Counted from the first letter of the stretch, positions 1-7,401 are shown. The stretch: DNA of 40,007 nt from Reyranella sp. (GCA_022844015.1 JALHMO010000027.1:9307-49313), one strand, 5' to 3'. The notes: generated by a model from the letters alone, not told the origin. Program-made: numbers and translations.

Positions 1-168
1 GTCCGCGGGCCGGTCATCGTGCCGGGCTGGCCGCTCAGGATGTCGGACACCAAGGTCGCGCTGAAACCCTCGCCCGTCCTCGGCGCGGATTGCGAGGCGA
101 TCTACGGCGAGTGGCTCGGCTGCACGCCGGACGAGGTCAAGGAAATGAAGCAGGCCAAGGTGATCTGA
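1..168 (+). CDS. Class III (CaiB/BaiF) CoA-transferase, C-terminal fragment
   Basis: Only the last 55 codons are inside the window; the frame is open from base 1 and stops with TGA at 166-168. Of the 55 residues, 50 match the C-terminus of the complete CoA-transferase at 823-2067 (both end MKQAKVI), so this is the upstream member of a tandem duplicated pair. By that similarity it should transfer CoA between an acyl-CoA donor and a carboxylic acid in the cytoplasm. The substrate cannot be read from this fragment. Two strong hairpins follow the stop codon, so its transcript probably ends before the second copy. Confidence 0.9.
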   Translation, partial: VRGPVIVPGWPLRMSDTKVALKPSPVLGADCEAIYGEWLGCTPDEVKEMKQAKVI

Positions 169-176
169 CGGGATCG

Positions 177-260
177 CAGGCCCGGCAGCGGGATGCCCGC
201 TGCCGGGCCTGGGGAACGCCAAAGTGACGTTCGGCCCGCCTTGGTGGGCCGTTTTCGTTT
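177..260 (+). terminator. Double hairpin terminator after first CoA-transferase
   Basis: Bases 177-192 pair perfectly with 196-211 (16-bp stem, loop ATG). A second stem, CGGCCCGCC at 232-240 with GGTGGGCCG at 243-251 (one G-U pair), is followed by TTTTCGTTT, a typical intrinsic terminator. The first hairpin has no T-run and may instead protect the 3' end of the mRNA. Confidence 0.7.
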
Positions 261-318
261 GCGCACGCGACGGTGCCATTAGAGCGTGATCTTGCTTGAT
301 CGAAGCACTCAAGGAAAA

Positions 319-425
319 CCTCACCCTGAGGAAGGCCCGCAGGGCGTGTCTCGAAGGGTGGGCAGCAGCAACGTTGTCGCCCACCCTTCGAGACGCATCG
401 CTACGCGATGCTCCTCAGGGTGAGG
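319..425. repeat. Family C palindromic repeat, copy 1
   Basis: Two nested inverted repeats: outer arms CCTCACCCTGAGGA (319-332) and its exact complement (412-425), inner arms GTCTCGAAGGGTGGGC (348-363) and its exact complement (379-394). The same outer and inner motifs recur at 5163-5323. No coding potential is evident. It resembles the REP-like elements known from alphaproteobacterial intergenic DNA. Confidence 0.8.
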
Positions 426-516
426 TCTTCTTTGGTGCTTCGACCAAAGATAGTCACGCTCCAGGCAACGAGTGACTTTGGTATCATCCGAGGAGTGGCC
501 GGCAGATCTTTCGCTT

Positions 517-610
517 GGAGCGCGCCACTTCAGGCGGAGCAACCTCCGCCGGCGTGGCGCTCTTCTTGCTGATCGGACACGCCATGAGCGCCATAGTGGC
601 GCGCTCCCGG
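517..610. repeat. Family A bipartite palindrome, copy 1 (interrupted)
   Basis: Left arm begins GGAGCGCGCCACTT and right arm ends GTGGCGCGCTCCC, as in the intact copies at 26630-26740 and 39866-39943. The left arm carries an extra small hairpin, GGCGGAG...CTCCGCC at 533-549, where the intact copies read CCAG. The rest of the 169-822 gap shows no convincing gene. Confidence 0.7.
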
Positions 611-822
611 CGCATGACGCGCACCTTCGGCAAAGTTGGGTTGCAGAACGCACGGTGCCGGGTCCTAATGGTCTGGAGACCGACCGGTGGGCCATAAGGA
701 CCGGCCAGCGGGATCCGGCCGACGAAGAGCGGCGCCAAGGCCGCGCCGTACAAACTGTTTCGAGTGACACGACAACGGGCCGCCCGGATTCCCGGAGATG
801 GCCCTCGATGGGAGTGATCGCC

Positions 823-2067
823 ATGCAGGATCAGGTAAGGCAGCAGGAGATGGCGGCCGCGACCGCGCCGGCGCTCGAGGGAATCAAGGTGCTCGACCTC
901 ACCCAGTTCGAGGCGGGGCCGTCGTGCACCGAGGCGCTGGCCTGGCTCGGCGCCGACGTCGTCAAGGTCGAGGAGCCCAATCGCGGCGAGCCCGGGCGCT
1001 GGGGCTCCAGCGATCGCCCCGACGCCGATTCGACCTATTTCATCTACTACAACCTCAACAAGCGCAGCGTGACCTGCAACCTCAAGAGCGAGGAGGGCAA
1101 GGCGCTGCTGCGGCGGATGATCGAGCAGGCCGACGTCGTGATGGAGAACATGGCGCCCGGCACCTTCGCCCGCCTCGGCTTCGACTGGCCGCGCCTGCAC
1201 GCGCTCAATCCGCGGCTGATCTTCGCCCAGGTCAAGGGCTTCGCGCCGGAGAGCCCGCACGCCAACTACCTGTCGTTCGACATGATCGCCCAGGCGATGG
1301 GCGGCACGATGGGCGTCAATGGCCATCCCGACCAGCCGCCGGTCCGGCCGGGCCCGACCATCGGCGACACCGGCACCGGGATGCTGGCCGCCATGGGCAT
1401 CGTCACCGCGCTCTACCAGCGCATGACGACCGGCCGCGGCCAGCACATCCAGATCGCCATGCGCGATGCGATGCTGAACTACTGCCGCACGCCGATGAGC
1501 CGCCAGGCCGGCATGACCGAGCAACTGCCTCGCAGCGGGAACACGATATCCGGGACGGCACCGGGCGGCCTCTACAAGTGCGCCCCCGGAGGCATCGACG
1601 ACTGGTGCTACATCTACGCCTCGCGCGGCAACGAGGACCATTGGCGCCGCCTGGCGAAGGCGATCGGCCGCGACGACCTGATCGGCGATCCGCGCATGAA
1701 GGATCCGGTCACGCGCGGCCAGCACCGTGACATCATCGATGCGGCCCTCAATGAGTGGACATCCAAGCGCACCAAGCAGGAGGTGACCGAGATCATCGCC
1801 GGCGCTGGCGTTCCCTGCGGCGCCGTGATGACCACGCTCGAGCTGCTGCACGACCCCGACCTGCACGCGCGCGGCATGATGCAGACCATCGAGCATCCGG
1901 TGCGCGGGCCGGTCACCGTGCCGGGCTGGCCGCTCCGGATGTCGGACACCAAGGTCGCGCTGAAATGCGCGCCGGTCCTCGGTGCCGATTGCGAGGCGAT
2001 CTACGGCCAATGGCTCGGCTGCACGGCCGACGAGGTCAAGGAGATGAAGCAGGCGAAGGTGATCTGA
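823..2067 (+). CDS. Class III (CaiB/BaiF) CoA-transferase
   Basis: A 414-residue cytoplasmic enzyme of the CaiB/BaiF (formyl-CoA transferase) family, which moves CoA between an acyl-CoA and a free acid through an aspartyl-CoA intermediate. The N-terminal Rossmann-like start LEGIKVLDLTQFEAGP and the G-A-D-V-V-K-V-E-E-P stretch are typical. The likely catalytic Asp is D182 in IGDTGTG. Length is normal for the family. I chose ATG 823 because GGAG lies 8 bases upstream; the in-frame ATG at 808 has a poorer site. It is the downstream member of a tandem pair with the fragment at 1-168. Substrate unknown. Confidence 0.9.
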   Translation: MQDQVRQQEMAAATAPALEGIKVLDLTQFEAGPSCTEALAWLGADVVKVEEPNRGEPGRWGSSDRPDADSTYFIYYNLNKRSVTCNLKSEEGKALLRRMIEQADVVMENMAPGTFARLGFDWPRLHALNPRLIFAQVKGFAPESPHANYLSFDMIAQAMGGTMGVNGHPDQPPVRPGPTIGDTGTGMLAAMGIVTALYQRMTTGRGQHIQIAMRDAMLNYCRTPMSRQAGMTEQLPRSGNTISGTAPGGLYKCAPGGIDDWCYIYASRGNEDHWRRLAKAIGRDDLIGDPRMKDPVTRGQHRDIIDAALNEWTSKRTKQEVTEIIAGAGVPCGAVMTTLELLHDPDLHARGMMQTIEHPVRGPVTVPGWPLRMSDTKVALKCAPVLGADCEAIYGQWLGCTADEVKEMKQAKVI

Positions 2068-2185
2068 GGATCGTGTACGCGGCGACAGCGGGAGCCGTCG
2101 CTGGCTTTTCTGACCGCAGCAATGCTGGGAGTGGGCCCGTCTCCATTCCTCACTCCGTAGTCGGGAGATTCGCATATCGACAAAG

Positions 2186-2313
2186 ATCCCGTCATCCCGA
2201 GCGGAGCCGCCCAACGGGCGGCGCAGTCGAGGGACCTTTCTTGCCGGTGCTGCAACAAGAAAGGTCCCTCCACTACACCTCGCTGCGCTCGGCTCCGGTC
2301 GGGATGACGGGAT
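2186..2313. repeat. Family D palindromic repeat
   Basis: Outer arms ATCCCGTCATCCCGA (2186-2200) and exact complement (2299-2313) enclose inner arms GAGGGACCTTTCTTG (2229-2243) and exact complement (2256-2270). This double-palindrome architecture matches families B and C but the sequence differs. It fills most of the gap between the CoA-transferase and the next small gene. Only one copy is in the window. Confidence 0.75.
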
Positions 2314-2364
2314 TTTTACCATATGCGATTGCCCTGAGCGCCACTGGGGGAGGAGCGTATCCAT

Positions 2365-2586
2365 GTGCACGCGATGAAATGGCGGTACGCGGCCAAATGG
2401 CTGGCGATCGGCGCCATCTTCGGGGTCGTGCTCGTGACGGCCTGGGTGTCGCTCGATTTCCTGTTCGGCGTCTCGACGGTGGTGACCGGCAGGGCCATCC
2501 TTCTGATCGGCATGACGACGATGACCGGCCTGATCGTCGGCGCCGCCCAGATCGTCTGGCGCAGGTTCTGGAGCGGTCGATGGTGA
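2365..2586 (+). CDS. Small two-helix membrane protein, unknown function
   Basis: A 73-residue protein starting with GTG 2365, preceded by GGGGAGGAG at 2347-2355; ATG 2374 is an alternative start. It has a basic N-terminus (HAMKWRYAAKW), a hydrophobic segment at about residues 10-32, a second at about 40-62, and a basic, Trp-rich tail (VWRRFWSGRW), so both ends probably face the cytoplasm. I recognise no family. It is flanked by repeat D and by the MerR operator region, and has no obvious operon partner. The hydrophobic pattern and ribosome site argue for a real gene, but only moderately. Confidence 0.5.
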   Translation: MHAMKWRYAAKWLAIGAIFGVVLVTAWVSLDFLFGVSTVVTGRAILLIGMTTMTGLIVGAAQIVWRRFWSGRW

Positions 2587-2668
2587 GCTCGGAGTAGGGC
2601 CTGGTTCCCTGGCATTGCCCGGCCGCGGCTAGGCGGAGGCTTAATGGCATGCCAGCTCTTACCTTCCG

Positions 2669-2707
2669 TTTACGTAAAGGGGGCATTGACGTTTACGTAA
2701 ACGTTAA
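2669..2707. promoter_or_regulatory. LiuR-like operator (double TTTACGTAAA site)
   Basis: TTTACGTAAA occurs at 2669-2678 and again at 2692-2701. The second is the core of a 22-bp near-perfect palindrome (2686-2707, one mismatched pair) with half-sites TTGACGTTT and AAACGTTAA. This closely resembles, as I recall it, the motif of LiuR, a MerR-family regulator of branched-chain amino acid catabolism in proteobacteria. TTGACG at 2686 could serve as a -35 box, with a weak TAAGAC 17 bases on. The site ends 13 bases before the merR start, which suggests autoregulation. Confidence 0.75.
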
Positions 2708-2720
2708 CTAAGACGTCGCC

Positions 2721-3173
2721 ATGTCTGGCGCCGCCCCGCCGGCCGCCGAAGCGGCCGATGCCCATGCTCCGCGCGACACCCAGCGCACCTACACTATTGC
2801 CGAGCTGTCGCGCGAGTTCGGGGTCACGCCGCGCACCATCCGCTTCTACGAGGACGAGGGGCTGATCAAGCCGCGCCGGCAGGGGCTGATGCGCCTCTAC
2901 AATACGCACGACCGCACGCGTCTCGGCTGGATCCTGCGCGGCAAGCGGCTCGGCTTCGCGCTGGCCGAGATCCGCCAGCTGCTCGATCTCTACTACATCG
3001 ATCGCACGGGCATCCAGCAGATGCGCGAGCTGCTGCGGCGCAGCCGCACGCATATCGCCGAGCTGGAGCGCAAGCGGCGCGACCTCGATGCGCAGATCGA
3101 CGAGTTCAAGGACGTCGAGCTGCACGTCGGCAAGGCGCTGCGCCAGCGCGGCATCGATCCCGACGTCGACTAG
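2721..3173 (+). CDS. MerR-family regulator, LiuR-like
   Basis: A 150-residue DNA-binding regulator. After a variable N-terminal tail (1-22) comes the MerR winged helix: YTIAELSREFGVTPRTIRFYEDEGL at about 23-47, then the R-Q-G-L-M-R-L-Y wing, followed by a dimerising coiled coil rich in Arg/Glu/Leu to the C-terminus. No effector-binding cysteine cluster is present, unlike metal-sensing MerR proteins. LiuR-type proteins repress genes for leucine/isovalerate and related acyl-CoA degradation. The operator just upstream matches, and an acyl-CoA dehydrogenase gene follows 104 bases downstream. No ribosome-binding site is visible before ATG 2721, so the message may be leaderless. Confidence 0.85.
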   Translation: MSGAAPPAAEAADAHAPRDTQRTYTIAELSREFGVTPRTIRFYEDEGLIKPRRQGLMRLYNTHDRTRLGWILRGKRLGFALAEIRQLLDLYYIDRTGIQQMRELLRRSRTHIAELERKRRDLDAQIDEFKDVELHVGKALRQRGIDPDVD

Positions 3174-3277
3174 GGCGGCTTCTCGATCGGCAGGTCACGC
3201 ACCGGAGATAGTTGTTGCAACAGGCCCATGCGGTTCGGCTGTAATCGACCGACCGGATCGGGCTCCAGGAGGAAACA

Positions 3278-5065
3278 ATGGCCGTCTACAAGGCACCGCT
3301 GAAAGACATCAACTTCGTGCTCAACGAGGTGCTCGACGTCTCGAGCCTCGCGAAGCTGCCGGGCTATCAGGACGCCACGCCCGACACCATCCAGGCGATC
3401 CTCGAGGAGGCGGCCAAGCTCTGCGAGAACGTGCTGTTCCCGCTCAACCGCAGCGGCGACGAGGAAGGCTGCACCTACGAGAATGGCGTGGTGCGCACGC
3501 CCAAGGGCTTCAAGCACGCCTACGACATGTTCCGCGACGGCGGCTGGACGGCGGTGACCTGCGATCCCGAGTACGGCGGCCAGGGTCTGCCGGCGACCGT
3601 GGGCTTTGCCCTGCAGGAAATGTTCACCGCCTCCAACCAGGCCTTCGCCATGTATCCCGGCCTCAGCCACGGCGCCTACGAGGCGCTGTCGCGGCACGGC
3701 TCGGACGCGCTGAAGAAGGCCTACCTTCCCAAGCTCACCGACGGCACATGGACCGGCACGATGTGCCTGACCGAGCCCCATTGCGGCACCGACCTGGGCA
3801 TGCTGCGCACCAAGGCCGAGCTGCAGGCCGACGGCAGCTACTCGATCACCGGCACCAAGATATTCATCTCCGCCGGCGAGCATGATCTCTCCGAGAACAT
3901 CCTCCACCTGGTGCTGGCGCGCCTGCCCGATGCGCCGGGCGGCACCAAGGGGATCTCGCTGTTCCTGGTGCCGAAGTTCCTGCCCAAGGCGGATGGAACG
4001 GTGGGCGAGCGCAACGGCATCCGCTGCGGCGCCATCGAGCACAAGATGGGCATCAAGGCCAACGCCACCTGCGTCATGAATCTCGACGGCGCCAAGGGCT
4101 GGCTGGTCGGCGAGCTCAACAGGGGCATGCCGGCGATGTTCGTGATGATGAATGCCGCCCGCCTCGGCGTCGGCATGCAAGGCCTCGGCATCGCCGAGAC
4201 GTCGTACCAGAGCGCCGTTGCCTATGCCCGCGACCGCATCCAGGGCCGCTCGCTGACCGGCCCGAAGAATCCCAACGGGCCAGCCGATCCCATCATCGTC
4301 CATCCCGACGTGCGGCGCATGCTGATGATCCAGAGATCGTTCACCGAGGCTGCCCGCGCGCTGTCGCTGTGGGTCGGCATGCTGATCGACGAGGCGCACA
4401 GCCATCCCGACGCCGACAGGCGCAGCGCGGCCGACGACCTCGTGCAGATGCTGACGCCGATCATCAAGGCACACTTCACCGACATGGGCAGCGAATGCGC
4501 CAACCTCGCGGTCCAGACCTACGGCGGCCACGGCTTCATCCGCGAGAACGGCGTCGAGCAGCTCGTGCGCGACGCCCGCATCACCCAGCTCTACGAAGGC
4601 ACCAACGGCATCCAGGCGCTCGACTTGATCGGCCGCAAGCTGCCGATGAAGGGCGGCCAGGCGGCGCAGCGCCTGCTCGGCGAGATGAGCGGCTTCGTGG
4701 CGGCGCACAAGGGCGACGACAAGATGAAGGAGTTCGTCGAGCCGCTCGAGAAGGCGCTGGGTCGCGTCCAGGACGCCGCGCTGTTCGTCATGCAGCACGC
4801 GATGAAGGACCACGACGAGGCCGGCGCCGCCGCGACCGACCTCTTGCGCCTGATGGCGCTCACCGCCATGGCCTTCATGTGGAACCGCATCGTCGTCGCT
4901 GCCCACAAGGGGCTGGCCACCGGCAACGACAACGCCTTCTACGAGGCCAAGCTCGCCACCGCGCGCTTCTACCTGGCGCGGGTGCTGCCGCAGACGACGT
5001 CGCTCAACCACCAGATCAAGGCGGGTGCGGCGACCCTGATGGCGCTGCCGGCCGAGGCCTTCTGA
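3278..5065 (+). CDS. Acyl-CoA dehydrogenase, long DmdC-like subfamily
   Basis: A 595-residue FAD-dependent acyl-CoA dehydrogenase, which introduces the alpha,beta double bond of acyl-CoA esters and passes electrons to ETF. The short N-terminal segment (about 1-40), the flavin-binding TMCLTEPHCGTDLGML and the C-terminal extension are characteristic of the long form that includes 3-methylmercaptopropionyl-CoA dehydrogenase (DmdC). The catalytic base is likely E440 in YEGTNGIQALD. A strong AGGAGG site precedes ATG 3278. It lies just downstream of the LiuR-like gene and may share its control. The substrate is uncertain; branched or medium-chain acyl-CoA is as likely as MMPA-CoA. Confidence 0.9.
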   Translation: MAVYKAPLKDINFVLNEVLDVSSLAKLPGYQDATPDTIQAILEEAAKLCENVLFPLNRSGDEEGCTYENGVVRTPKGFKHAYDMFRDGGWTAVTCDPEYGGQGLPATVGFALQEMFTASNQAFAMYPGLSHGAYEALSRHGSDALKKAYLPKLTDGTWTGTMCLTEPHCGTDLGMLRTKAELQADGSYSITGTKIFISAGEHDLSENILHLVLARLPDAPGGTKGISLFLVPKFLPKADGTVGERNGIRCGAIEHKMGIKANATCVMNLDGAKGWLVGELNRGMPAMFVMMNAARLGVGMQGLGIAETSYQSAVAYARDRIQGRSLTGPKNPNGPADPIIVHPDVRRMLMIQRSFTEAARALSLWVGMLIDEAHSHPDADRRSAADDLVQMLTPIIKAHFTDMGSECANLAVQTYGGHGFIRENGVEQLVRDARITQLYEGTNGIQALDLIGRKLPMKGGQAAQRLLGEMSGFVAAHKGDDKMKEFVEPLEKALGRVQDAALFVMQHAMKDHDEAGAAATDLLRLMALTAMAFMWNRIVVAAHKGLATGNDNAFYEAKLATARFYLARVLPQTTSLNHQIKAGAATLMALPAEAF

Positions 5066-5090
5066 CCGGTAAGGTGCGCGCACTTTTTCT

Positions 5091-5136
5091 CCTCCCCAGC
5101 GACGCTGGGGAGGTGCCCCGTCAGACGGGGCGGAGG
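5091..5136. repeat. Family B repeat, left half, split copy
   Basis: CCTCCCCAGC (5091-5100) pairs with GCTGGGGAGG (5104-5113), followed by CCCCGTCAGACGGGG and the GGGGCGGAGG that precedes GGTCATG in family B. The rest of this copy resumes at 5347, after an inserted element. Confidence 0.7.
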
Positions 5137-5347
5137 CGCATAGGCGAAAATATGCAAAGGGACCTCACCCTGAGGAGCGGCCTGGAGGGCCGCGTCTCGA
5201 AGGGTCGGCCGCAGTGAAGGGCGCCGCGACACGACTTTTTCAACGATCTATGTGGCCCATCCTTCGAGACGCGCCAAAGCGCGGGGGATACCCCGCGCGA
5301 CGCGGGCGCTCCTCAGGATGAGGTTTCCTTCCATTTTGACGCCTATG
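5137..5347. mobile_element. Family C repeat inserted into family B (MITE-like)
   Basis: About 211 bp with imperfect terminal inverted repeats (CATAGGCG-AAAAT at 5139-5151; ATTTTGACGCCTATG at 5333-5347) that enclose a family C palindrome (5163-5323). The host sequence GGGGCGGAGG occurs at both junctions (5127-5136 and 5347-5356), as a target-site duplication would. There is no open frame for a transposase, so mobilisation would need to be in trans. Confidence 0.55.
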
Positions 5348-5494
5348 GGGCGGAGGGGTCATGAGCCACGGGTCTCGGGCTCATGACCCCGTCGCCGTAA
5401 GACCCTTCGGCTTCGCTCAGGGCGGGCGGCGACACCTCAGGCTTTTGGCCGCTCGCGGCCAAAACGCCGGCCACAGCGACACTGGGGAGGAGAA
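5348..5494. repeat. Family B repeat, right half with two further small palindromes
   Basis: This resumes the B sequence (GGGGTCATGAGCC...CTCATGACCCC, then GTCGCCGTAAGAC) and ends GGGGAGGAGAATGA like the copy at 7441-7606. Compared with that copy it has two extra blocks: about 5403-5426, CCTTCGGCTTCGCTCAGG-like, and about 5439-5480, which contains a perfect hairpin TTTTGGCCGC-TC-GCGGCCAAAA (5443-5464). No gene is seen in 5066-5698. Confidence 0.6.
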
Positions 5495-5698
5495 TGATCG
5501 TCGCGCGACGAAGGTACGAGGCTCCAGGGGAGAGGCCGGTCTTTCGGCGCGCGACCTGCAGGCGCTGCAGGCCTTCGACAGGTGATGCGCGCACGGCGAA
5601 TATTCGTAGCGTCGGGCCCATTCCGCTCGGCTGTTCCGGCCGAACTGAATGTGCTCTAGGGTGCCGCTCCCAAACGAGCTGATTGTCGAAGGAGTGTC

Positions 5699-6499
5699 AT
5701 GTCCGCACCGCACGTTCTCGCCGAGGTCAGGGACGGCATCGGCTGGCTGACGCTCAACCGGCCGGAGTCGCTGAACGCGCTCTCGTTCGAGATGACCGAC
5801 CTCCTGATCAAGCACACCGCCGAGTTCGAGAAGGACGCGCGCGTACGCTGCGTGGTCATTCGCGGCGCCGGCACGCACTTCATGGCGGGCGGCGACATCA
5901 AGGGCTTCCAAAAGTCGCTCACCGAGAACAAGGCGGCGCATCTCGCCGGCTTCGAGATGCGCGTGGTGAAGGCGCACCAGACGATCTACCAGATTCGCCG
6001 CATGGCAAAGCCGGTGCTGGCCTCGGTGCAGGGTGCGGCCGCCGGGTTCGGGCTGTCGCTGATCTTGAACTGCGACCTCGCCATCGCCTCGGACGATTCG
6101 TTCTTCACCCTGGCCTATCGCCACATCGGCCTGTCGGCCGACGGTGGCGCGACCTATTTCCTGCCGCGCGTCGTGGGCGAGCGCAAGGCGCTCGAGATCG
6201 CGCTGCTGGGCGATCGCTTCACCGCCCAGGAAGCCAAGGACAACGACATCCTGAACTGGATCGTGCCGCGCGAGAAGCTGGCGGCCGAGACCGAGGCGAT
6301 GGCGCGCAGGCTCGCCGACGGGCCGACCTTTGCGCTCGGCGTCGCCAAGCGCCTGATCCGCAACGCGTTCGACAATTCCTGGGACGAGCATTCGCATCGC
6401 GAGGCCGAGGGGCTGGCGGCCTGCGCGGCGACGGAGGATCATGCCGAGGGACTCGCCGCCTTCCTGGAGAAGCGCAAGGCGTCGTTCAAAGGGAGGTAA
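5699..6499 (+). CDS. Enoyl-CoA hydratase/isomerase family protein (PaaG-like)
   Basis: A 266-residue crotonase-fold protein that binds an acyl-CoA enolate and hydrates or isomerises the double bond. The oxyanion-hole segments are FMAGGDIKGF and VQGAAAGFGLSL. At the position where hydratases carry a catalytic Glu (PE..GL), this protein reads RHIGLSADGGATYF, with D148 as the likely acid; that pattern is closer to PaaG-type isomerases. AAGGAG sits just upstream of ATG 5699. It is followed 2 bases later by the metallo-hydrolase gene, so they are probably cotranscribed. Exact reaction uncertain. Confidence 0.85.
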   Translation: MSAPHVLAEVRDGIGWLTLNRPESLNALSFEMTDLLIKHTAEFEKDARVRCVVIRGAGTHFMAGGDIKGFQKSLTENKAAHLAGFEMRVVKAHQTIYQIRRMAKPVLASVQGAAAGFGLSLILNCDLAIASDDSFFTLAYRHIGLSADGGATYFLPRVVGERKALEIALLGDRFTAQEAKDNDILNWIVPREKLAAETEAMARRLADGPTFALGVAKRLIRNAFDNSWDEHSHREAEGLAACAATEDHAEGLAAFLEKRKASFKGR

Positions 6500-6501
6500 C
6501 G

Positions 6502-7401
6502 ATGCAGGATCGCCATATCGGCGACGTGCGCGTCACGCGCATCGAGGAGCAGATGGGGCCGGGCTTCCCGGCCAAGGATTTCTTTCCCGAGTTCAATCCC
6601 GACGCCTTCCAGGCCGAGCAGCACTGGCTGGCACCGAGCTACTACCAGCCCGAGAGCGGCCGGCTGATGACCTCGATCCACTCGTGGCTGCTGCGCACCG
6701 GCAAGCACACGATCCTGGTCGACGCCTGCAGCGGCAACCACAAGCCGCGGCCCGGCATGCCGCGCTTCGACATGCTGGACACGAAGTATCTCGACCGCCT
6801 GCGCGAGGCGGGCGTCGAGCCCGAGGAGATCGACTTCGTGATGTGCACGCACCTGCACGTCGATCACGTCGGCTGGAACACGCGGCTGGAGAACGGCAAG
6901 TGGGTGCCGACCTTCCCCAACGCCCGGTACGTGATGTCGCGCACCGACCACGAGCATTGGGCGGCGCTGGCGAAGAAGCCCGATACCGAGACCTACCAGG
7001 TCAACGCCTACAACGATTCGGTGCTGCCCATCGTCGAGGCGAAGAAGGCCGAGTTCGTCACCGGCACGCACGGCATGTGCGACTGCCTGACCCTGGTTCC
7101 GGCGCCCGGCCATACGCCCGGCCAGATGCGTGTCGACCTCGACTCGCGCGGCAAGCGGGCGATCTTCGCCGGCGATGCCCTGCACAACCCGGTGCAGGTG
7201 CCGCTGTGGAAGTGGAACAGCCGCTTCTGCGAGGACCTCGACCTCGCCCGCAAGAGCCGCCACACGCTGCTCGCCGATTGCGTCGAGCAGGGCGCGCTGT
7301 TGATGCCCGCCCATTTCGCGCCGCCGCATGCCGCCTACGTCAAGGACAAGGGCGACCGCTTCGAGCTCGACTGGGACTGGGACAACGCCCGCGGGCGGTA
7401 G
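6502..7401 (+). CDS. Metallo-beta-lactamase-fold hydrolase
   Basis: A 299-residue zinc hydrolase of the MBL superfamily with no signal peptide. Ligands seen: H117-x-H119-x-D121-H122 in THLHVDHVGWN, H204 in PGHTPGQM, D225 in FAGDALHNP and H271 in MPAHFAPPH, so a dinuclear site is complete. The ribosome site GGAGG overlaps the end of the upstream crotonase gene, and ATG 6502 follows its stop by 2 bases, which implies translational coupling. The family includes lactonases and thioesterases; with a crotonase neighbour, hydrolysis of a CoA thioester or lactone from the same pathway is plausible but not shown. Confidence 0.88.
   Translation: MQDRHIGDVRVTRIEEQMGPGFPAKDFFPEFNPDAFQAEQHWLAPSYYQPESGRLMTSIHSWLLRTGKHTILVDACSGNHKPRPGMPRFDMLDTKYLDRLREAGVEPEEIDFVMCTHLHVDHVGWNTRLENGKWVPTFPNARYVMSRTDHEHWAALAKKPDTETYQVNAYNDSVLPIVEAKKAEFVTGTHGMCDCLTLVPAPGHTPGQMRVDLDSRGKRAIFAGDALHNPVQVPLWKWNSRFCEDLDLARKSRHTLLADCVEQGALLMPAHFAPPHAAYVKDKGDRFELDWDWDNARGR

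Noticed and set aside
319..425. A CRISPR array or tRNA-like structure.
   Set aside because: The repeats are inverted, not direct with unique spacers, and no cloverleaf can be folded.
484..2370. A 628-residue open frame on the minus strand opposite the CoA-transferase gene.
   Set aside because: Its composition is Arg/Ala/Gly-rich with no domain, and it is the antisense of a clear CaiB gene; GC-rich genomes give long spurious antisense frames.
2273..2686. Minus-strand Arg-rich frames across the small membrane protein gene.
   Set aside because: They run through repeat D and show no structure; the plus-strand frame with two hydrophobic helices and a ribosome site is the better candidate.
3170..5083. 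A 637-residue minus-strand open frame opposite the acyl-CoA dehydrogenase.
   Set aside because: Antisense of a well-conserved gene, low complexity, and no ribosome site or recognisable motif.
5137..5347. A transposon with its own transposase.
   Set aside because: No open frame of useful length lies inside the 211-bp element; at most it is non-autonomous.
5683..6501. In-frame N-terminal extension of the MBL hydrolase overlapping the crotonase gene.
   Set aside because: The extension is a shadow of the crotonase in another frame; ATG 6502 has its own ribosome site and gives the normal length.
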